A DNA stretch of 64,000 nt from Candidula unifasciata (GCA_905116865.2 CAJHNH020006112.1:426001-490000), one strand, 5' to 3'. Positions 1 to 22,848 are shown, counted from the first letter of the stretch. Numbers and translations: made by a program. Notes: generated by a model from the letters alone, not told the origin.

Positions 1-384
1 ATGTTTCGATTTTCAGATTATATGCTCTTACTGCTGGCATCGTTGATTTCATTCTCATTAGATGGCCTAATCATTTCATTCTTTGTTTCTCAATAAATTT
101 GAGGATGAATGTTGCTCTAAAAGTTCTTGTGATCATATCGTTTCTCATTCGATCTCTTCTGGTTTTATTCCTATTCTAATGTTTAAAAAAACTATTGTAT
201 GTTCTAACCAGTTTATAATTACGAGATCACGTTATACTCTCTAAGGAAATCAAGGGATGCAACCATTCAGACGTTGATTGTGACTGCAAGAGTTATTGCA
301 GAATATCAGTATGTGAATGCTGTGTGTACATAGTTTAGAAATGAATGTTTTCTAAGATAAGTGTTTCATTCTCTTGTGAGACAG
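1..384. other. Intron sequence, nothing recognised
   Basis: AT-rich sequence left of the first visible PTGR3-like exon. I see no exon, repeat or RNA here. Confidence 0.5.
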
Positions 385-10820
<10,436 letters not shown>

Positions 10821-11194
10821 TTCAGTATTTGTCTGCGCAGGACTTTCCTCCTCATCAACCTGGTGTTGTTGAATTTTAATGGAGAACTGTTACATTTAAT
10901 AGTCTTAGGCTTAGTCTTTTTCAAGATTTCCACATCAATGTAATCAGGTTTCCCCATACTTGCTCCATTCCTGTGAAAGTGAAAATCAGATACAACTTCC
11001 CTCACTGTCACATTTGAAAGAAAAACTGATGCACAAATGACTAGTCCCGAAACAGTCCAGAAACATGCGGACACAGTAAATGCATATGGAAGTTGCTAGA
11101 GTCGCCAAAGCCTACAAGAAATATAGTTAAAGCAAAAACAGTATGCAATCTTTTGTTCGTGTCCGCATTATTCAAATTTTTGTCTGGGAGTGAG

Positions 11195-11345
11195 CAGTGG
11201 ATCTGGCTGAGTGTCAACACTCAGGGGAAAGGCAAGATGGATATGCAATCAGACAGCAACTGGTACCTTCACAATTGGAACTCTACGCTTGCTACTGAAG
11301 ATAGGGATGCAGCGCTTATGGGAATGTGCTAAATGATTTTATGTT
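11195..11345 (+). mobile_element. LINE family 1 3' end
   Basis: gatctggctgagtgtcaa to tatgggaatgtgctaaatg, clearly the same tail as 7138-7312, in the 3' region of the PTGR3-like gene. Confidence 0.75.
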
Positions 11346-11502
11346 GATTATTCATTGAAAATATATTAAAATTTACAATGGGAAAACACTGTTTTAAAAA
11401 CTAACAGTAACAAAACTGAATAAGTTGCTTAAAAAAAAAAAGCATTATGCATATAAATTTATTTTATTGATTAAATGTGAAGCCAAAGAAGCAAGAAAAA
11501 CA

Positions 11503-11508
11503 AATAAA
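11503..11508 (+). terminator. Possible poly(A) signal for the PTGR3-like gene
   Basis: An AATAAA hexamer in an AT-rich stretch about 680 bases after the PTGR3 stop. It is the first canonical hexamer I noticed downstream, but a LINE fragment (11195-11345) lies between, so the true 3' end is uncertain. Confidence 0.25.
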
Positions 11509-11648
11509 ATGACAATTCACAACAATAATCAATGTAAAATAGAGGCAAGATCAAGGCACTAGTGACACAGATAGGGTCCTATTTAGGCTACATGTAACAT
11601 GTGCAGAGGCAAAAGTTTAAGTATGACAAAATTCTAAAAAGTGCAAAA

Positions 11649-11923
11649 TACTGTGTGTCCGTAAATCCATGGTGCACTTTTGACTAGTCAAAGGAAATCA
11701 ACCAGATAGAAATGTGAAATCTTCCCCAAATGAAAAGAAGACTCTCAAAGTTTTATAGTGTTGTGTCATCACCTGTGTGTGCACAAGATTGCACATCACA
11801 TTATGAAACTTGGGGAGTTTATTTGTTTTCATTTGGTGCAGATCTAACATTTCTATCTTTTTTTTTGTTGTTGCTTTCCTATGACTGGTCAAAAGTGCTT
11901 AATGACTTTACGGACACAGTGTA
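11649..11923. mobile_element. Mariner-type foldback MITE
   Basis: Two arms of about 135 bases are inverted copies of each other. The left starts TACTGTGTGTCCGTAAA and the right ends with its complement, next to TA. Almost no loop separates the arms. Resembles non-autonomous Tc1/mariner elements. Confidence 0.75.
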
Positions 11924-11929
11924 TAATTA

Positions 11930-12485
11930 CTTAACAAACAAATGTCAGTATCTTTATTGTTGTCATCATTATGACAGTTCTGTCTTTAATTGCGCATCAC
12001 TGCTCCATTAGGACTTTGATTAGCACATCTTTTCTATTTGTTATGTATTCAGGTAAGTTTAAAATTCTTCAGTACAGTTAAAAACTAAAATCAATAATTC
12101 CACAACTTACTGTTGCAAAACTGTAAAGGAACAGTGATGCTAAAGTTTAGCAGAGGCAAAAGGGGCATCATAAAATAAATGACCATACAGGGGCATCATA
12201 TGTCTCAAATACAGTCTTGGACATAGATACAGCAGAGTTAATTTGATACATTTGATCTGTTACATCAACCGCAAGTGGGCATGTAATGGAAAGTATAATC
12301 AATGATTAATTTTATGTAAATTACCAGGGAAGCTCAAGAAACAAGCGATCTTATTTTACTTACCAACTTGAAAAAGAGGGGGAAAGGGGGGAAGAGGGTG
12401 GAGGTACCACTGAAATGCATATTTCTATAACTATTCAACATTTTAAAATAAGAAATTTAAAGACTGCTTTAAAAACATATGTGAG
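11930..12485. other. AT-rich intergenic or 3' sequence
   Basis: Nothing coding recognised between the foldback element and the LINE remnant at 12490. Contains a TTTATT (minus-strand AATAAA) near 11955. Confidence 0.4.
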
Positions 12486-12489
12486 TTAT

Positions 12490-12848
12490 GAGTTGGGTTT
12501 TCTTATCAGCAGTCCAGACCAGTCCATAGGTGATCAGATTTTCCCCTTCAACATACAGATCAGCATCCCACGGTTCATAGTAACAGTCCTATGCTTGTTA
12601 ACAAGACTTCTTGTGCATCCGGTGTGCCTCTCATGCTTGGCTGTAATGATCTTTACTCCCAATTGTCGCATTCTTAGCAGTGATGTGGACACGCTGCTCC
12701 CAAAATTGTCGGATCGCCATATCTCTCTAAGGGCATTCAAAATGTCAGCACGATCCATAGACTGGCCATATGCAACTAAGGCAGAACCGGCCAATCTATC
12801 AACTCTTTCATTACCAACAACACCTGCATATCCTGGGACATAAATTAT
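12490..12848 (-). mobile_element. LINE family 2 RNase H tail, decayed
   Basis: Minus strand reads YVPGYAGVVGNERVDRLAGS, the last RNase H motif, then a tail ending HRTVTMNRGMLICMLKG. Family mates at 26116 and 59080. Confidence 0.8.
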
Positions 12849-13197
12849 ACATGAATAAAATAGCTACACTCTAAGATTTCAAAGGCTGTGACTTTTGTAA
12901 TTGAACTTTAATGTAACTAACAAGAAATGAACAAATATTACATAACAGACACAAACGAACTACAGTTTTTCCATCTCCTTGACCCACTCTTACCTAAACA
13001 GTCATACATGTTGCAGAGAATAAGAAATCTAAAACTGTGACAAAATGCATCAATTTTTGAAGCTGTGGCAAATGTAAAAGTAAGCTGTAAATATACTTTT
13101 ACAACCTACACATAGAAAAAATATTACATTTGCAAAGTTAGTTAAAAAATAAATCTGCTGCATTAAATAAGTCAGTAAAGGACCCTTTTCGCACCAC

Positions 13198-13312
13198 TGG
13201 TGGCATGTCATGAGGCGGGAGAACTGGCGAGAGACCGAATTTCTTTCAGGCTGACTGTGATGAGAGCGGCGTTCTGCAAATGGACCTGCTACATGATGAT
13301 GATGGTGGCATG
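13198..13312 (+). mobile_element. LINE family D 3' end with (ATG)n tail
   Basis: gagaactggcgagagacc to aaatggacctgctacatg, then GAT units. Same 3' end as 4846-5292. Confidence 0.8.
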
Positions 13313-13354
13313 TCAGGAATATAGTAGGAATTTAAGGTAATCAAAGTTTCAACT

Positions 13355-13389
13355 TTAAACAAATGGGTCACCCCAATGATTTCCCATTC
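13355..13389 (-). other. Tentative terminal exon of the aldo-keto reductase
   Basis: After a good acceptor (ttttctttggcacag) one frame reads ATG GGA then NHWGDPFV and TAA, a plausible aldo-keto reductase tail of the right length. That frame is one base off the phase left by exon 9; the phase-correct frame reads only NGKSLG and a stop. It could be right with an unseen micro-exon, or chance. Confidence 0.25.
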
Positions 13390-13849
13390 CTGTGCCAAAG
13401 AAAACCATAGAGAATGTCTACAACTGTCATTTGCAAAATAATAGACACAGACTGCAATATTAGCAAATCCAATAGCATATACACACACACACTAGATGCA
13501 GCCATCAGAAGTGCCAACACAAACAGTCTGCTACTAGAATAAGTGCAATTCATCATCGAGGAAAGCAGCAGTTACAACAGATCAGTAGTTGTACATGCAC
13601 CTAATAACATAAGGTAACACCAGTTCTGTGGCCACATGTCACTTGCCATTTTCTAAATCTGCAGTTCACAACACAAACCATGTTGGAAACAGTTAAAAAA
13701 ACCCATCCAAAATGAAATATGTAGCTCACAGTGTTGCACCATGCAGTCAAATCAGTAGACGGAACTGTTTTCAGCATATAGTACCAGAAACATATTTTTA
13801 AAGATGAATCAGCTCTCAGCATACAATGTGGTCAACATCAAACTGTCCA

Positions 13850-14000
13850 CCTTTACATGCCAGGACATGTCCTAGTATTCATTTTAGGCAGAGACTCCTT
13901 GGGAGTCCTATGTCAGTTATTTAAACAAATCTTTACTGATAAGGATCCAAACCTAGGACCTTCAAGCTGGTAGGCACATACTGTTACATAGGTTTTGTTG
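13850..14000 (-). mobile_element. Possible SINE fragment
   Basis: Minus strand has a B-box-like ctaggtttggatccttatc followed by a body segment ending near ggacatgtcctggcatg. Weak. Confidence 0.3.
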
Positions 14001-14224
14001 CTAATGTGTGCTTCAGCCACATATCTATCTTGTGAGTATAGAAACAGAAAACATGAGCAATTATTAAACATCTTTCCTTGTGAAGGACGTATTCAAAATG
14101 TTATATCTGTGACATACACTTTCCTGAGACAATGAAATATAAAGCATGTTAGGAAATATAAGTCTGCTAGCAGAAATATACTGTACAGTGTTGGGAGGCA
14201 TTTTTAACATACGGGCACCCCACT

Positions 14225-14640
14225 AGACCACAGACAAACTGCTATATCTATCATATTACGTTATCTAAATGATTCACAACACACAAAAATGCTACATCTT
14301 TAAAATTATGTTATCTAAGTGATTCACAACACAGACAAATTGCTTCATCTATTATTTTACATTATTTAAGTGATTAACAACACAGACAAACTGCTACATT
14401 TATTATATTACGTTACCCTAGTGATTCACAAATCAGACAAATTGCTACATCTATTATATAACATTATATAAGTGATTAACAACACAGACAAACTGCAACA
14501 TCTATATTATGTTATCAAAGTGATTTACAACACACACCAACTATTACATTACGTTACCTTAGCGATTCACAACACAGACAAACTGCTACCTCTATTATAT
14601 TACAGTATCTAAGTGATTCAGTATCACTCTGGTCTAGTAG
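14225..14640 (+). repeat. Tandem array, about 55-bp unit, seven to eight copies
   Basis: Degenerate copies of a unit built from acagacaaactgctacatct, attatattacgttatcta and agtgattcacaac. Confidence 0.85.
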
Positions 14641-14744
14641 ATTAGCATTCATACATTTTGAGCACATCTTTTATTCTGTTGCCAGAAATTACCTCAAACT
14701 TCTCTTCTGGTCTTGATGACAGGTGCTCAAACAACTGATTTACC

Positions 14745-15000
14745 CATATGGGTTCCAGGGTCCTATTGTAGGGAACAAGAATAGGCACACTGCCCTCTAA
14801 CATCCATGTGATAAGAGTCTTCTAATTAGGGATGTTTCCTTCAAAATTGGAGTGCATCTGAATGAGAGGCGAGGAACCAACAGTCTGCACATGTGCATGT
14901 AAAACTTATATTCTGGAACAAGATCAAAGTCCAGAAGAGGGTAAGCAAGGAGAACTTTCTGTTAGATTTACAGCCAGTGAACGCTAAGAAGAAAAGTTCA
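14745..15000 (+). repeat. Repeat H, plus copy
   Basis: Runs from tatgggttccagggtcct to gtgaacgctaagaagaaa. Other copies at 16580, 21640, 39000 and 48500. The AAGAAG end suggests a retroposed element. Confidence 0.75.
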
Positions 15001-15124
15001 ACTGAACGAACTAGAAGATTAATTAATGAGAAGAGAAGTCACTGGACAAAACACACCCATTCTTATGCATATCCCTCAGCAACAACAAAAGCTAAAGCCA
15101 GAGGGAGCCCCAGCAGCACACTGA

Positions 15125-15783
15125 CTTAACACTTGACTGCCAGCACAAAAGTCTTGTGCTCAAATCTTCCTTGCAGTGAATTTTAAAAACATGAAATCCC
15201 CCCCCCCCCCTCCCCCCACAGGAGATGTCCTGCGAGATAAAGGCAGACATCATAATATTTACTTACTACATTATTCCCTGAATGCCGACTGGGCTACTGA
15301 TATATGGGTCTAGCAATCGATGTCTAAAGTGCCGACTGGGCTACTGATATATGGGTCTAGCAATCGATGTCTAAAGTGCCGACTGGGCTACTGATATATG
15401 GGTCTAGCAATCAATGTCTAAAGTGCCGACTGGGCTACTGATATATGGGTCTAGCAATCGATGTCTAAAGTGCAGACTGGGCTACTGATATATGGGTCTA
15501 GCAATCGATGTCTAAAGTGCCAATTGGGCTACTGATATATGGGTCTAGCAATCGATGTCTAAAGTGCCAATTGGGCTACTGATATATGGGTCTAGCAATT
15601 AATGTCTAAAGTGCCAACTGGGCTACTGATATATGGGTCTAGCAATTGATGTCTAAAGTGCCAACTGGGCTACTGATATATGGGTCTAGCAATTGATGTC
15701 TAAAGTGCCAACTGGGCTACTGATATATGGGTCTAGCAATTGATGTCTAAAGTGCCGATGGCGTGAAAAGGGTTGTTTACCTA
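15125..15783 (+). mobile_element. tRNA-derived SINE with internally amplified tail
   Basis: Head ends in tcttgtgctcaaatctt (B-box-like), then a body with ggagatgtcctgcgagataa, then ten tandem units, then the normal SINE end gatggcgtgaaaagggt. The array occupies the place of the single tail segment seen in other copies. Confidence 0.7.
15284..15755 (+). repeat. 47-bp satellite, ten copies
   Basis: Unit starts gccgactgggctactgata and includes tgggtctagcaatcgatg. Copies differ at only a few sites (cgatg/aatg/tgatg; gccga/gccaa), with variants clustered by neighbour, as in recent stepwise duplication. Confidence 0.95.
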
Positions 15784-15943
15784 TTTATTACTTGAAGCCA
15801 TGGCAGCCTTTATTTCACTACCCGGGACACTAGCTAGACCTATGATGTATGGATTAATGGTAAGCCCTTCTTCTCCATCTCTAGTGCTGTTCTGCCTGTC
15901 AGCGCTAAATCTTCAAGAGGCACTAGGGTAAGAGCCTTTAAAT

Positions 15944-16355
15944 GTGCTATATAGAAGCCCTGTAGGACATGTATCAGACATTCAGCAGGCAGTCATTACT
16001 GTCTTACAGAACAAGCCCCAAGTGGCTGGCTCTGCACCGCTTGGTGGTGAGTTAATGTATGACAAGTTAGATATTGTGAGGGCTCTTTGGGAGCAAATGA
16101 ACAGTGCAGAGGCCCAGATAGATCATTACGGTCTAAAGAGAATGGTGCTGCGAGGAGTTACCAGGGGATCTGGCCGACGCTCAACACTCAGGGGAAGGTT
16201 AAGTCTGATAAGCAATCAGACAGTTACTGGTACCATCGGAATTGGAACTCTTCGCTTGCTGCTGAAGATGGGGGGAATGGGGGGAGGGGGGGGGGGGACT
16301 GAGCACTTATGGGAGTGTCCTGAGTGCTGTGATGTCGATTCTTCAATTTAACATT
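15944..16355 (+). mobile_element. LINE family 1 RNase H tail
   Basis: Open frame containing AGSAPLGGELMYDKLDIVRA, RGVTRGSGRR, TGTIGIGTLRLLLKM and HLWECPECCDVDSSI. A G-run at 16270-16298 adds an in-frame Gly-rich insert before HLWEC. The catalytic part is absent. Confidence 0.85.
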
Positions 16356-16579
16356 CAAGTCTCAGATTTTCAGTAGCAGATTTGTGGGGGTTTCTGTGAC
16401 AAAGCCACCTAAAGGTCAAAGGCTTTAAGTTCATTTCACAGTGTTATTCGGTTCATGAATGCAAGTTTTATGATCATCGCTCTATGGAGTTCATGCTGTG
16501 TGCAACATTCTCGACAGGGAGCTAGCTATTCTGCAATTGAACCAATTCTTTTGACTTTAAATTAAACATCATTCAACAG

Positions 16580-16765
16580 AATTCTGCTTCTTTTTGTCTT
16601 TCCATTCACTGGCTGTAAACTACGTGGAAAGTTCTGGTTGTCTGTCCATTATTGGACTTAGGTCTTGTTCCAGAATGTGAGATTTGCATCCGTTTTACAG
16701 ATCTGGCTTATCTGTAGGCATACTAATGTTCCTTGTCTTTCAGGCAGATGCAATGTGACTTTGAA
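16580..16765 (-). repeat. Repeat H, minus copy
   Basis: tggctgtaaactacgtgg, aagttctggttgtctgtcc and cttgttccagaatgtgag match the complement of the other H copies. Confidence 0.7.
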
Positions 16766-17399
16766 GGGGAGCCCCTGACACTTACAACATGCTCGTTAGG
16801 GAGGCAGTGATTGTATTCCCCCCCCCCCCCCTCACCCCTTCACACGCACGCACACACACAGCTTGAAGAATTGAAAGACTGCAGGGACCTGAATAGCTCA
16901 TTTGTGTGTGAAAACAACTCTAATACCAGACATAATAAAACACAATAACAACATAATATCCTCAAAGCTCGGCAATACACAGATGTGCAGAAGAAAATGA
17001 CTATGATCATGGAAGAGAAAATCAGTTGGTAGTTAACCTGTTTTTGTTTGTATCTGTCAGCGTCTGATGCTTAGTCGATGTGAACGTGTTTCACAATTTT
17101 GAGGTATCCAGGCAGATTACAGCTGCAGGTGATTAGGCAGCAGACCGCATTGTGTTGATTTCGAAAGTGGTATCAAGATGGGAGATAAAAAGTTTAAGGA
17201 GGTGAGGATGTCCAAAAGAAACACTAAGATGAATGTTGATGAGAGAGGCCAAAGCTGCTGGACTGGATTCCATTCATGACATTTAACTGATTGCACAGGA
17301 TATAAGGGAATGAAGAAACAGACTGCTAGCCCCATGTGACATATAATGACGCAACAGGATAATAAGGGAATTAATGAATGAATTAGGAGCTGCCTGTTC

Positions 17400-17992
17400 A
17401 GTAGCAATTAACTTTTAATAATCCAATTAAAGTAAGGGAATCTTTCAATAATCCAATTATGGTGAAAGCAGTGAATCTTTCAATATCAAAGTTTAACCAG
17501 TGAATCTTTCAATAATCCATTTTGGTAAGTGAATCTTTCAATAATCCAATTATTGTGAAAGCAGTCAATCTTTCAATATCAAAGTTTAACCAGTGAATGT
17601 TTCAATAATCCATTTTGGTAAGTGAATCTTTCAATGATCCAATTATGGTGAAAACAGTGAATCTTTCAATATCAAAGTTTAACCAGTAAATCTTTCAATA
17701 ATCCATTTTGGTAAGTGAATCTTTCAAAGATCCAATTATGGTGAAAGCAGTGAATCTTTCAATATCAAAGTTTAACCAGTGAATCTTTCAATAATCCATT
17801 TTGGTAAGTGAATCTTTCAATGATCCAATTATGGTGAAAGCAGTGAATCTTTCAATATCAAAGTTTAACCAGTGAATCTTTCAATAATCCATTTTGGTAA
17901 ATGAATCTTTCAATGATCCAAGTGAAAGCAGTGAATTTTTGAATAATCTAATTATGGCCAGTGAACTTTTCAAGGTCAGTGAATTCTTAAAT
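17400..17992 (+). repeat. Tandem array, about 93-bp unit, about six copies
   Basis: Each unit contains three or four gtgaatctttcaat sub-repeats joined by ccattttggtaa, ccaattatggtgaaagca and atcaaagtttaacca. It decays toward 17990. Confidence 0.9.
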
Positions 17993-18107
17993 AATTAAAT
18001 TACGACCTGTGAGTTCTTCAGTAATCAAAACAAGTCCAGAGAATATTCCCATATTCCAATAATGTGTACATAATAATATGATATAATGTTAAAGTTAGTT
18101 GCATATT

Positions 18108-19170
18108 TTTCTTCTTCTTCTTTCGTTCGTCTGAAATAAGTTGTCTATATCAGCAATTTTGTCTCTTGTATAAATTTCACTGTTGTTGTTAATTCATTCA
18201 GTGGCCCATAGAGTTTACGTTCCACTGTTGTTCTTTCTGGCCAAAAGGTTTGCCTTAATGTGTCAAATTTGGTGCAGTCCTGGAGTTCATGCTCTGCTGT
18301 CTGGGGCACCTTTCCACAGGTGCACATGGCTGATATGCCTATCTTGAATTTTGTGTACACGTGGTTAGGTAATCGGTTGTGCCCTGTTCTGAGGCGGAGG
18401 ATAATGACTTGTTCTGATCTGCCCAAAATAAAATAGTCGTCTTGTGCTGGGGCTGGTGATTTCCTGATCGATTTAATGATTCTTTTCTTTTGGTGGTATG
18501 TGACTGGTACATCCGGCTGCACTTTCGTCGCACCTTCTCCTGCCAGTTGATCAGCTTTCTCATTTCCAGGCACTCCACAATGTGATGGTATCCACTGCAT
18601 TACGACTCTTCGCTGAAAGCTAAGTTGTGTCAGCAGTGTTTGCAATTCTGGTAGTTTCCTAGACTGGAGTGCTTCAAGTGCTGATTTTGCATCTGTCAGC
18701 ATCACTACATACTGGGAGCCAAAATTAGTATTTAGCAGTTTCTCTGTTGCTATCTTGATAGCCTGAGTTTCTGCATCATAGTTACGGCAGTACTTTCCAG
18801 TTGGTACGCTGGACTTATCTATAGTACCATCTGGGAATTCTATGTACACTCCAGCACCACCATTTCTAACTGCACTTTCTGCGGACCCATCTGTATAGAC
18901 TCTGACCCATTGTTCTTGTGGGTATTCTTCATCAATACAACTGAGGGTGGCCATTCTGCGTTTTACACTATCTTGTTCTTTCTTGTCAAATATTCCTTTC
19001 ACATTTGTCTGGATTTGTACTGTTAGTTTGTATTTCTCTCTCCATGGGGTTTGTTCTGGAATACTGTTAAAGGGACAACCAATTTCTGGAAGGTCAGGAG
19101 TTTGTCTACATATTCTTTTTGCTTGATGCATATCCTTTACAGGAGGACATTGCAGAACTAACCCCAGCAT
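18108..19170 (-). mobile_element. LINE family 4 3' half with intact RNase H domain
   Basis: A 341-codon open frame (18145-19170). RNase H residues all present: D94 in VYTDGSA, E134 in YDAETQA, D160 in LTDAKSA, H197 in IPSHCG and D207 in NEKADQLAG. A C-terminal zinc-knuckle-like motif (CTC, H, C) follows. RNase H removes RNA from the cDNA hybrid in I/Jockey-like elements. The reverse transcriptase is missing. The first eight residues come from the adjoining SINE, so the apparent start is borrowed. A GAA-rich 3' tail lies at 18108-18122. Confidence 0.9.
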
Positions 19171-19345
19171 TTTTTGGCTGTTGTGGTTTATCTAGGCAAA
19201 TTTACATCCAGTTGTTTGCCATTGCTTTCTGGATGGTCGGCTTCTCGATGCCACTGTTGAAACCAACGCAAGGCCTGCAGCTGGGATCGAACCCGGCACT
19301 AAGAAATGCGTTTGCAATGCCCAAGCCAGACGCCGCTATAAAGTA
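19141..19345 (-). mobile_element. SINE B, tRNA-derived
   Basis: Minus strand: ggcgtctggcttgggcat (A box), gccgggttcgatcccagc (B box), then the body with tttcaacagtggcatcga, ending at tctgcaatgt. Abuts the 5' side of the LINE at 18108-19146. Confidence 0.85.
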
Positions 19346-19904
19346 GTCACTTTCATGTAATTTCTGTCTTTGCTGATGATGACTGTGTTTGCTGATGACT
19401 TTTCCCCATTTTTTTTTTGTAATACTGTTGTTGTCAACTGACCCTATACACTTCAAGTTTTTCCACAGTTTGGATGTAAAAAAATATAATTAATATTCAG
19501 TTCTTAAGAACCTTAGTTTAAAAAAAACTAAGGCAATCTAACTGTGTTATTGGGTCCAAACAGAAGTAAAGCAGCAACAATAAAAAACACACTAAGGTAT
19601 TAACAAAAATCATGTATAGCACACAATATGATATAACTGATAGGAAATTGTAACATAAATTAGCAGAACATTATCTTCTGTAGTTAAATAGCATATAGAA
19701 ACCTGATTAAGGCTGCGGAAAGCATGCTTTTATATAGACCGGACGTCATGTGTTCACAGGGAGTGACCTGAGCTTCAAGTGTGGCCTAATCTAAAATAAA
19801 TATGAAGACGTTTCCTGGGGAGTAAATGCAGCTAACATAATAATGATCACACGACCCAAAAAGACTGAAAATATGGAGCTAGCTACATTGTTCACATTAG
19901 AGAA

Positions 19905-20180
19905 CCACAGTAGAGTAGTGGCTAGATGCTCTTCCTGGTGGCCTGAAGGTTGTGGGTTCATACACTCATCGAGTCATATTTAAAAACCCAAGACCAAGGT
20001 CTGACCTCCCCCCCAAAAAAAACCAGTTACTAGTAAAGTCCTGGGAGGTAAAGGCGGCGGCAAGATGCTACATCACCCATTAGGGGCAGACTGGTATATA
20101 CAGATGTGAGACTAGCATTGCATGCCTGATGCACCACTGGGTTGACTAATATGGCCCGCAGCATTACAATGAGACCTTTA
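19905..20180 (+). mobile_element. tRNA-derived SINE
   Basis: Head gtagagtagtggctagatg and gttgtgggttcatacac (A and B boxes), a C/A-rich joint, then gtcctgggaggtaaaggcgg and a tail with aaatacag-type sequence related to SINE F. Confidence 0.7.
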
Positions 20181-20464
20181 CCTATACTTGACTAAACAGC
20201 AAGTGTATATACAAAAATAGAATGGTTACTGATTACCTTTTTTGGTTTGTTGTGGATAATCTTTGTGATCTTATTTTTTTTAAGGATGTCAATCATGGAC
20301 AAATAGTAAATTAGTGAAAACTTATTTGGAAGCTGCGGAGATGTGGTTTTATAGATGAATGATGAGAATACCCTGGACAGATTAAAAGAGTAATGAAGAT
20401 GTCTTGAAAGAAACTGACTCACAAAGAAAACTGATTGCCCACATCAGAAAGAAACTACATTCTT

Positions 20465-20625
20465 TGGTCAAACTAGCTTAAAATGGGTACCAGGTCAAAG
20501 TCCTCCGAAGTAAAGGTAGCCAGCGAGATGCTGACCACATCACCCACCAAGGTGGTCAATAAATTACAGGTCTAGTCCTCAATGCCCAAAACACCTGGAG
20601 GCATGGAAAAGGCTCAAATCTGGTC
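20465..20625 (+). mobile_element. SINE body and tail fragment
   Basis: aaaatgggtaccaggtcaa to cctggaggcatggaaaagg; the head is missing. Matches the body of SINE F at 60275. Confidence 0.65.
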
Positions 20626-21639
20626 TAGGGACCAGCACACGGGAGGACTGCTACAAGTGATCAACAACAAGACTAGAGACAAGACAACAAAGACACCACT
20701 CCGATATCAAACTATTGTAATTACAAATTACATCATCCAAAGACAAATGATATCATCAAATCACACAGAGAATATTTTTTAGCTATGATAATATGGTAAA
20801 TTGATACTGGCTTGGTGATGGCTTCACCTCATTATTTAGCAATACGGGAGGTTTTCAATGTCTATAAGGTTAATACTCATCATAGAAGGGGTAGTCCTTG
20901 TGTTCTGTGGCTCTGAGTGAAATATAACAGAGTAAAGACAAATTAGATTTAGAAATAATGTGGGCACAAATGGAAATTGTATACAATGTGAGAGAAAGAA
21001 AAGTGAATGACAGAAAGAAAATAGTTTATGAGACAAAAAAAAAGTTTATACACAGATAAGAGATAAAGTTTATATATGAGGTAAGAGAAAGTATAAAGTG
21101 TATACAGGGTCAGAGAATGTACAGTTTTTACACACATGCACGCACGCACGCACACAAGTGTGTGTGTGTGTACATAAACACACATATATAAGATCATGTT
21201 AGAGATTACAAGGCAATAAAAAGTGAAGTTTTTCTTCAAGGTGAGATAAGAGAAAGTATAAAGTTTATTCAAGAAGACAAAATGTAATGTTCGTTTACAA
21301 TACGGTGTGAAAGAAAGTCTATGTGAAGGTAAGAGAAGTAAAGTTTAGACATAAGGTGAGACAGGCAGAGAGGAAGTAAAGTTTATTAACAAAGTGAGAG
21401 GAAATAATGCATAGACTGGGCGAGAGAGATGGGAGTAAGTAAAGTTTATGAGAGAGACGAGAGGCAGCAAAGTTTAGACACAAGGTGAAAGAGGGTAATG
21501 TTTAGACAGATAAAGCTTGATAAGGAAAATGATACAATGCAATGTTTCCACGATTTCCTCACGCAGGTTCTAGGGCTCCACTGAATGGAAAAACAAAGGA
21601 AGAATAGACCCCCCTGCTCCCTCAACAAGCGTGTTGTGT

Positions 21640-21650
21640 ATCAGAAGTAA

Positions 21651-21681
<31 letters not shown>

Positions 21682-21800
21682 GGCTCCTTCAAAGTCGAAG
21701 TACATCTGCCTCAGAGATAAGGAAAATACTGCATGAAATGGAATGTGCATGCAAAACTCAAGTTCTGGAAAAAAAACTTAAGTCCAGAAGTGGACAAAAA
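21640..21800 (+). repeat. Repeat H with expanded poly-G (21653-21683)
   Basis: The H sequence taattgggagcttcc is here interrupted by about 30 G. Downstream it follows H to agtccagaagtggac. Confidence 0.7.
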
Positions 21801-21889
21801 ATCAATCTGTAATCAAAATTAAAATTACGCATTGAGACCATCATCAGGGTCAGCAGCAGAAATATCTTAACTGTGACCATCACAACCAC

Positions 21890-21980
21890 TATCATACATC
21901 TGCCTTCCAGCCTAGTGATCTGTGTTCAAATCCTTTCTGAGGTACAGATTTTTAAAAACCCATTCAAGCTCTAAGGTTAA
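21890..21980 (+). mobile_element. tRNA-like SINE head
   Basis: ttccagcctagtgatctgtg and tgtgttcaaatcctttct (B box), then tttttaaaaaccc as in the SINE at 19905. Confidence 0.5.
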
Positions 21981-22409
21981 CCCAGTTTCAAATTCTTTTT
22001 CTTCTTCAGTATTCCAAGCCCTTGTGGCTTACTGCTGCAAATATCACCCGCCTCCACTCATCTTTGTGATTGGCTTTCTCTTTCCAGTTGGTGACTCTAA
22101 GTGTTTGTAGGTATATTATCTGTCCACTGTCTACTTGGTCTTCCTCATTATATTTAGTATTAATACTGTTTTAAAATGTAGGTATTTTAAGAGCAAATTC
22201 CAGCAGTGGTAACTAAGATGTAGTTGATGATGTTTATTTTTACTATCCGCTAAAATTAGGGATGAATGGAATACAGTGAGGCCAAAAGGGGCAGAATGTA
22301 AGACAAGCCTGTGTGCCCAATTTTTAACCCTCTGAAAATTTAGTTTGTTTATTTGTTCATTCATTCGTTCCTCATGATCTACTCCCATTAACTTCTTTCT
22401 GTGAAGCAT

Positions 22410-22736
<327 letters not shown>

Positions 22737-22848
22737 CATGTGTGTGTGTGTCTGTCTTTGCCATTCTCTTTATCAGCACTCATGATACCAGTAATTAGTG
22801 ATTACTCTAAGACTTTTGTGGTTATCACGTGGTTAAAGTAAATCAGGG

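Noticed and set aside
20465..20490. The WYPF-stop reading as the last aldo-keto reductase exon
   Set aside because: It is the standard SINE body sequence found at 60390 too; no acceptor stands out.
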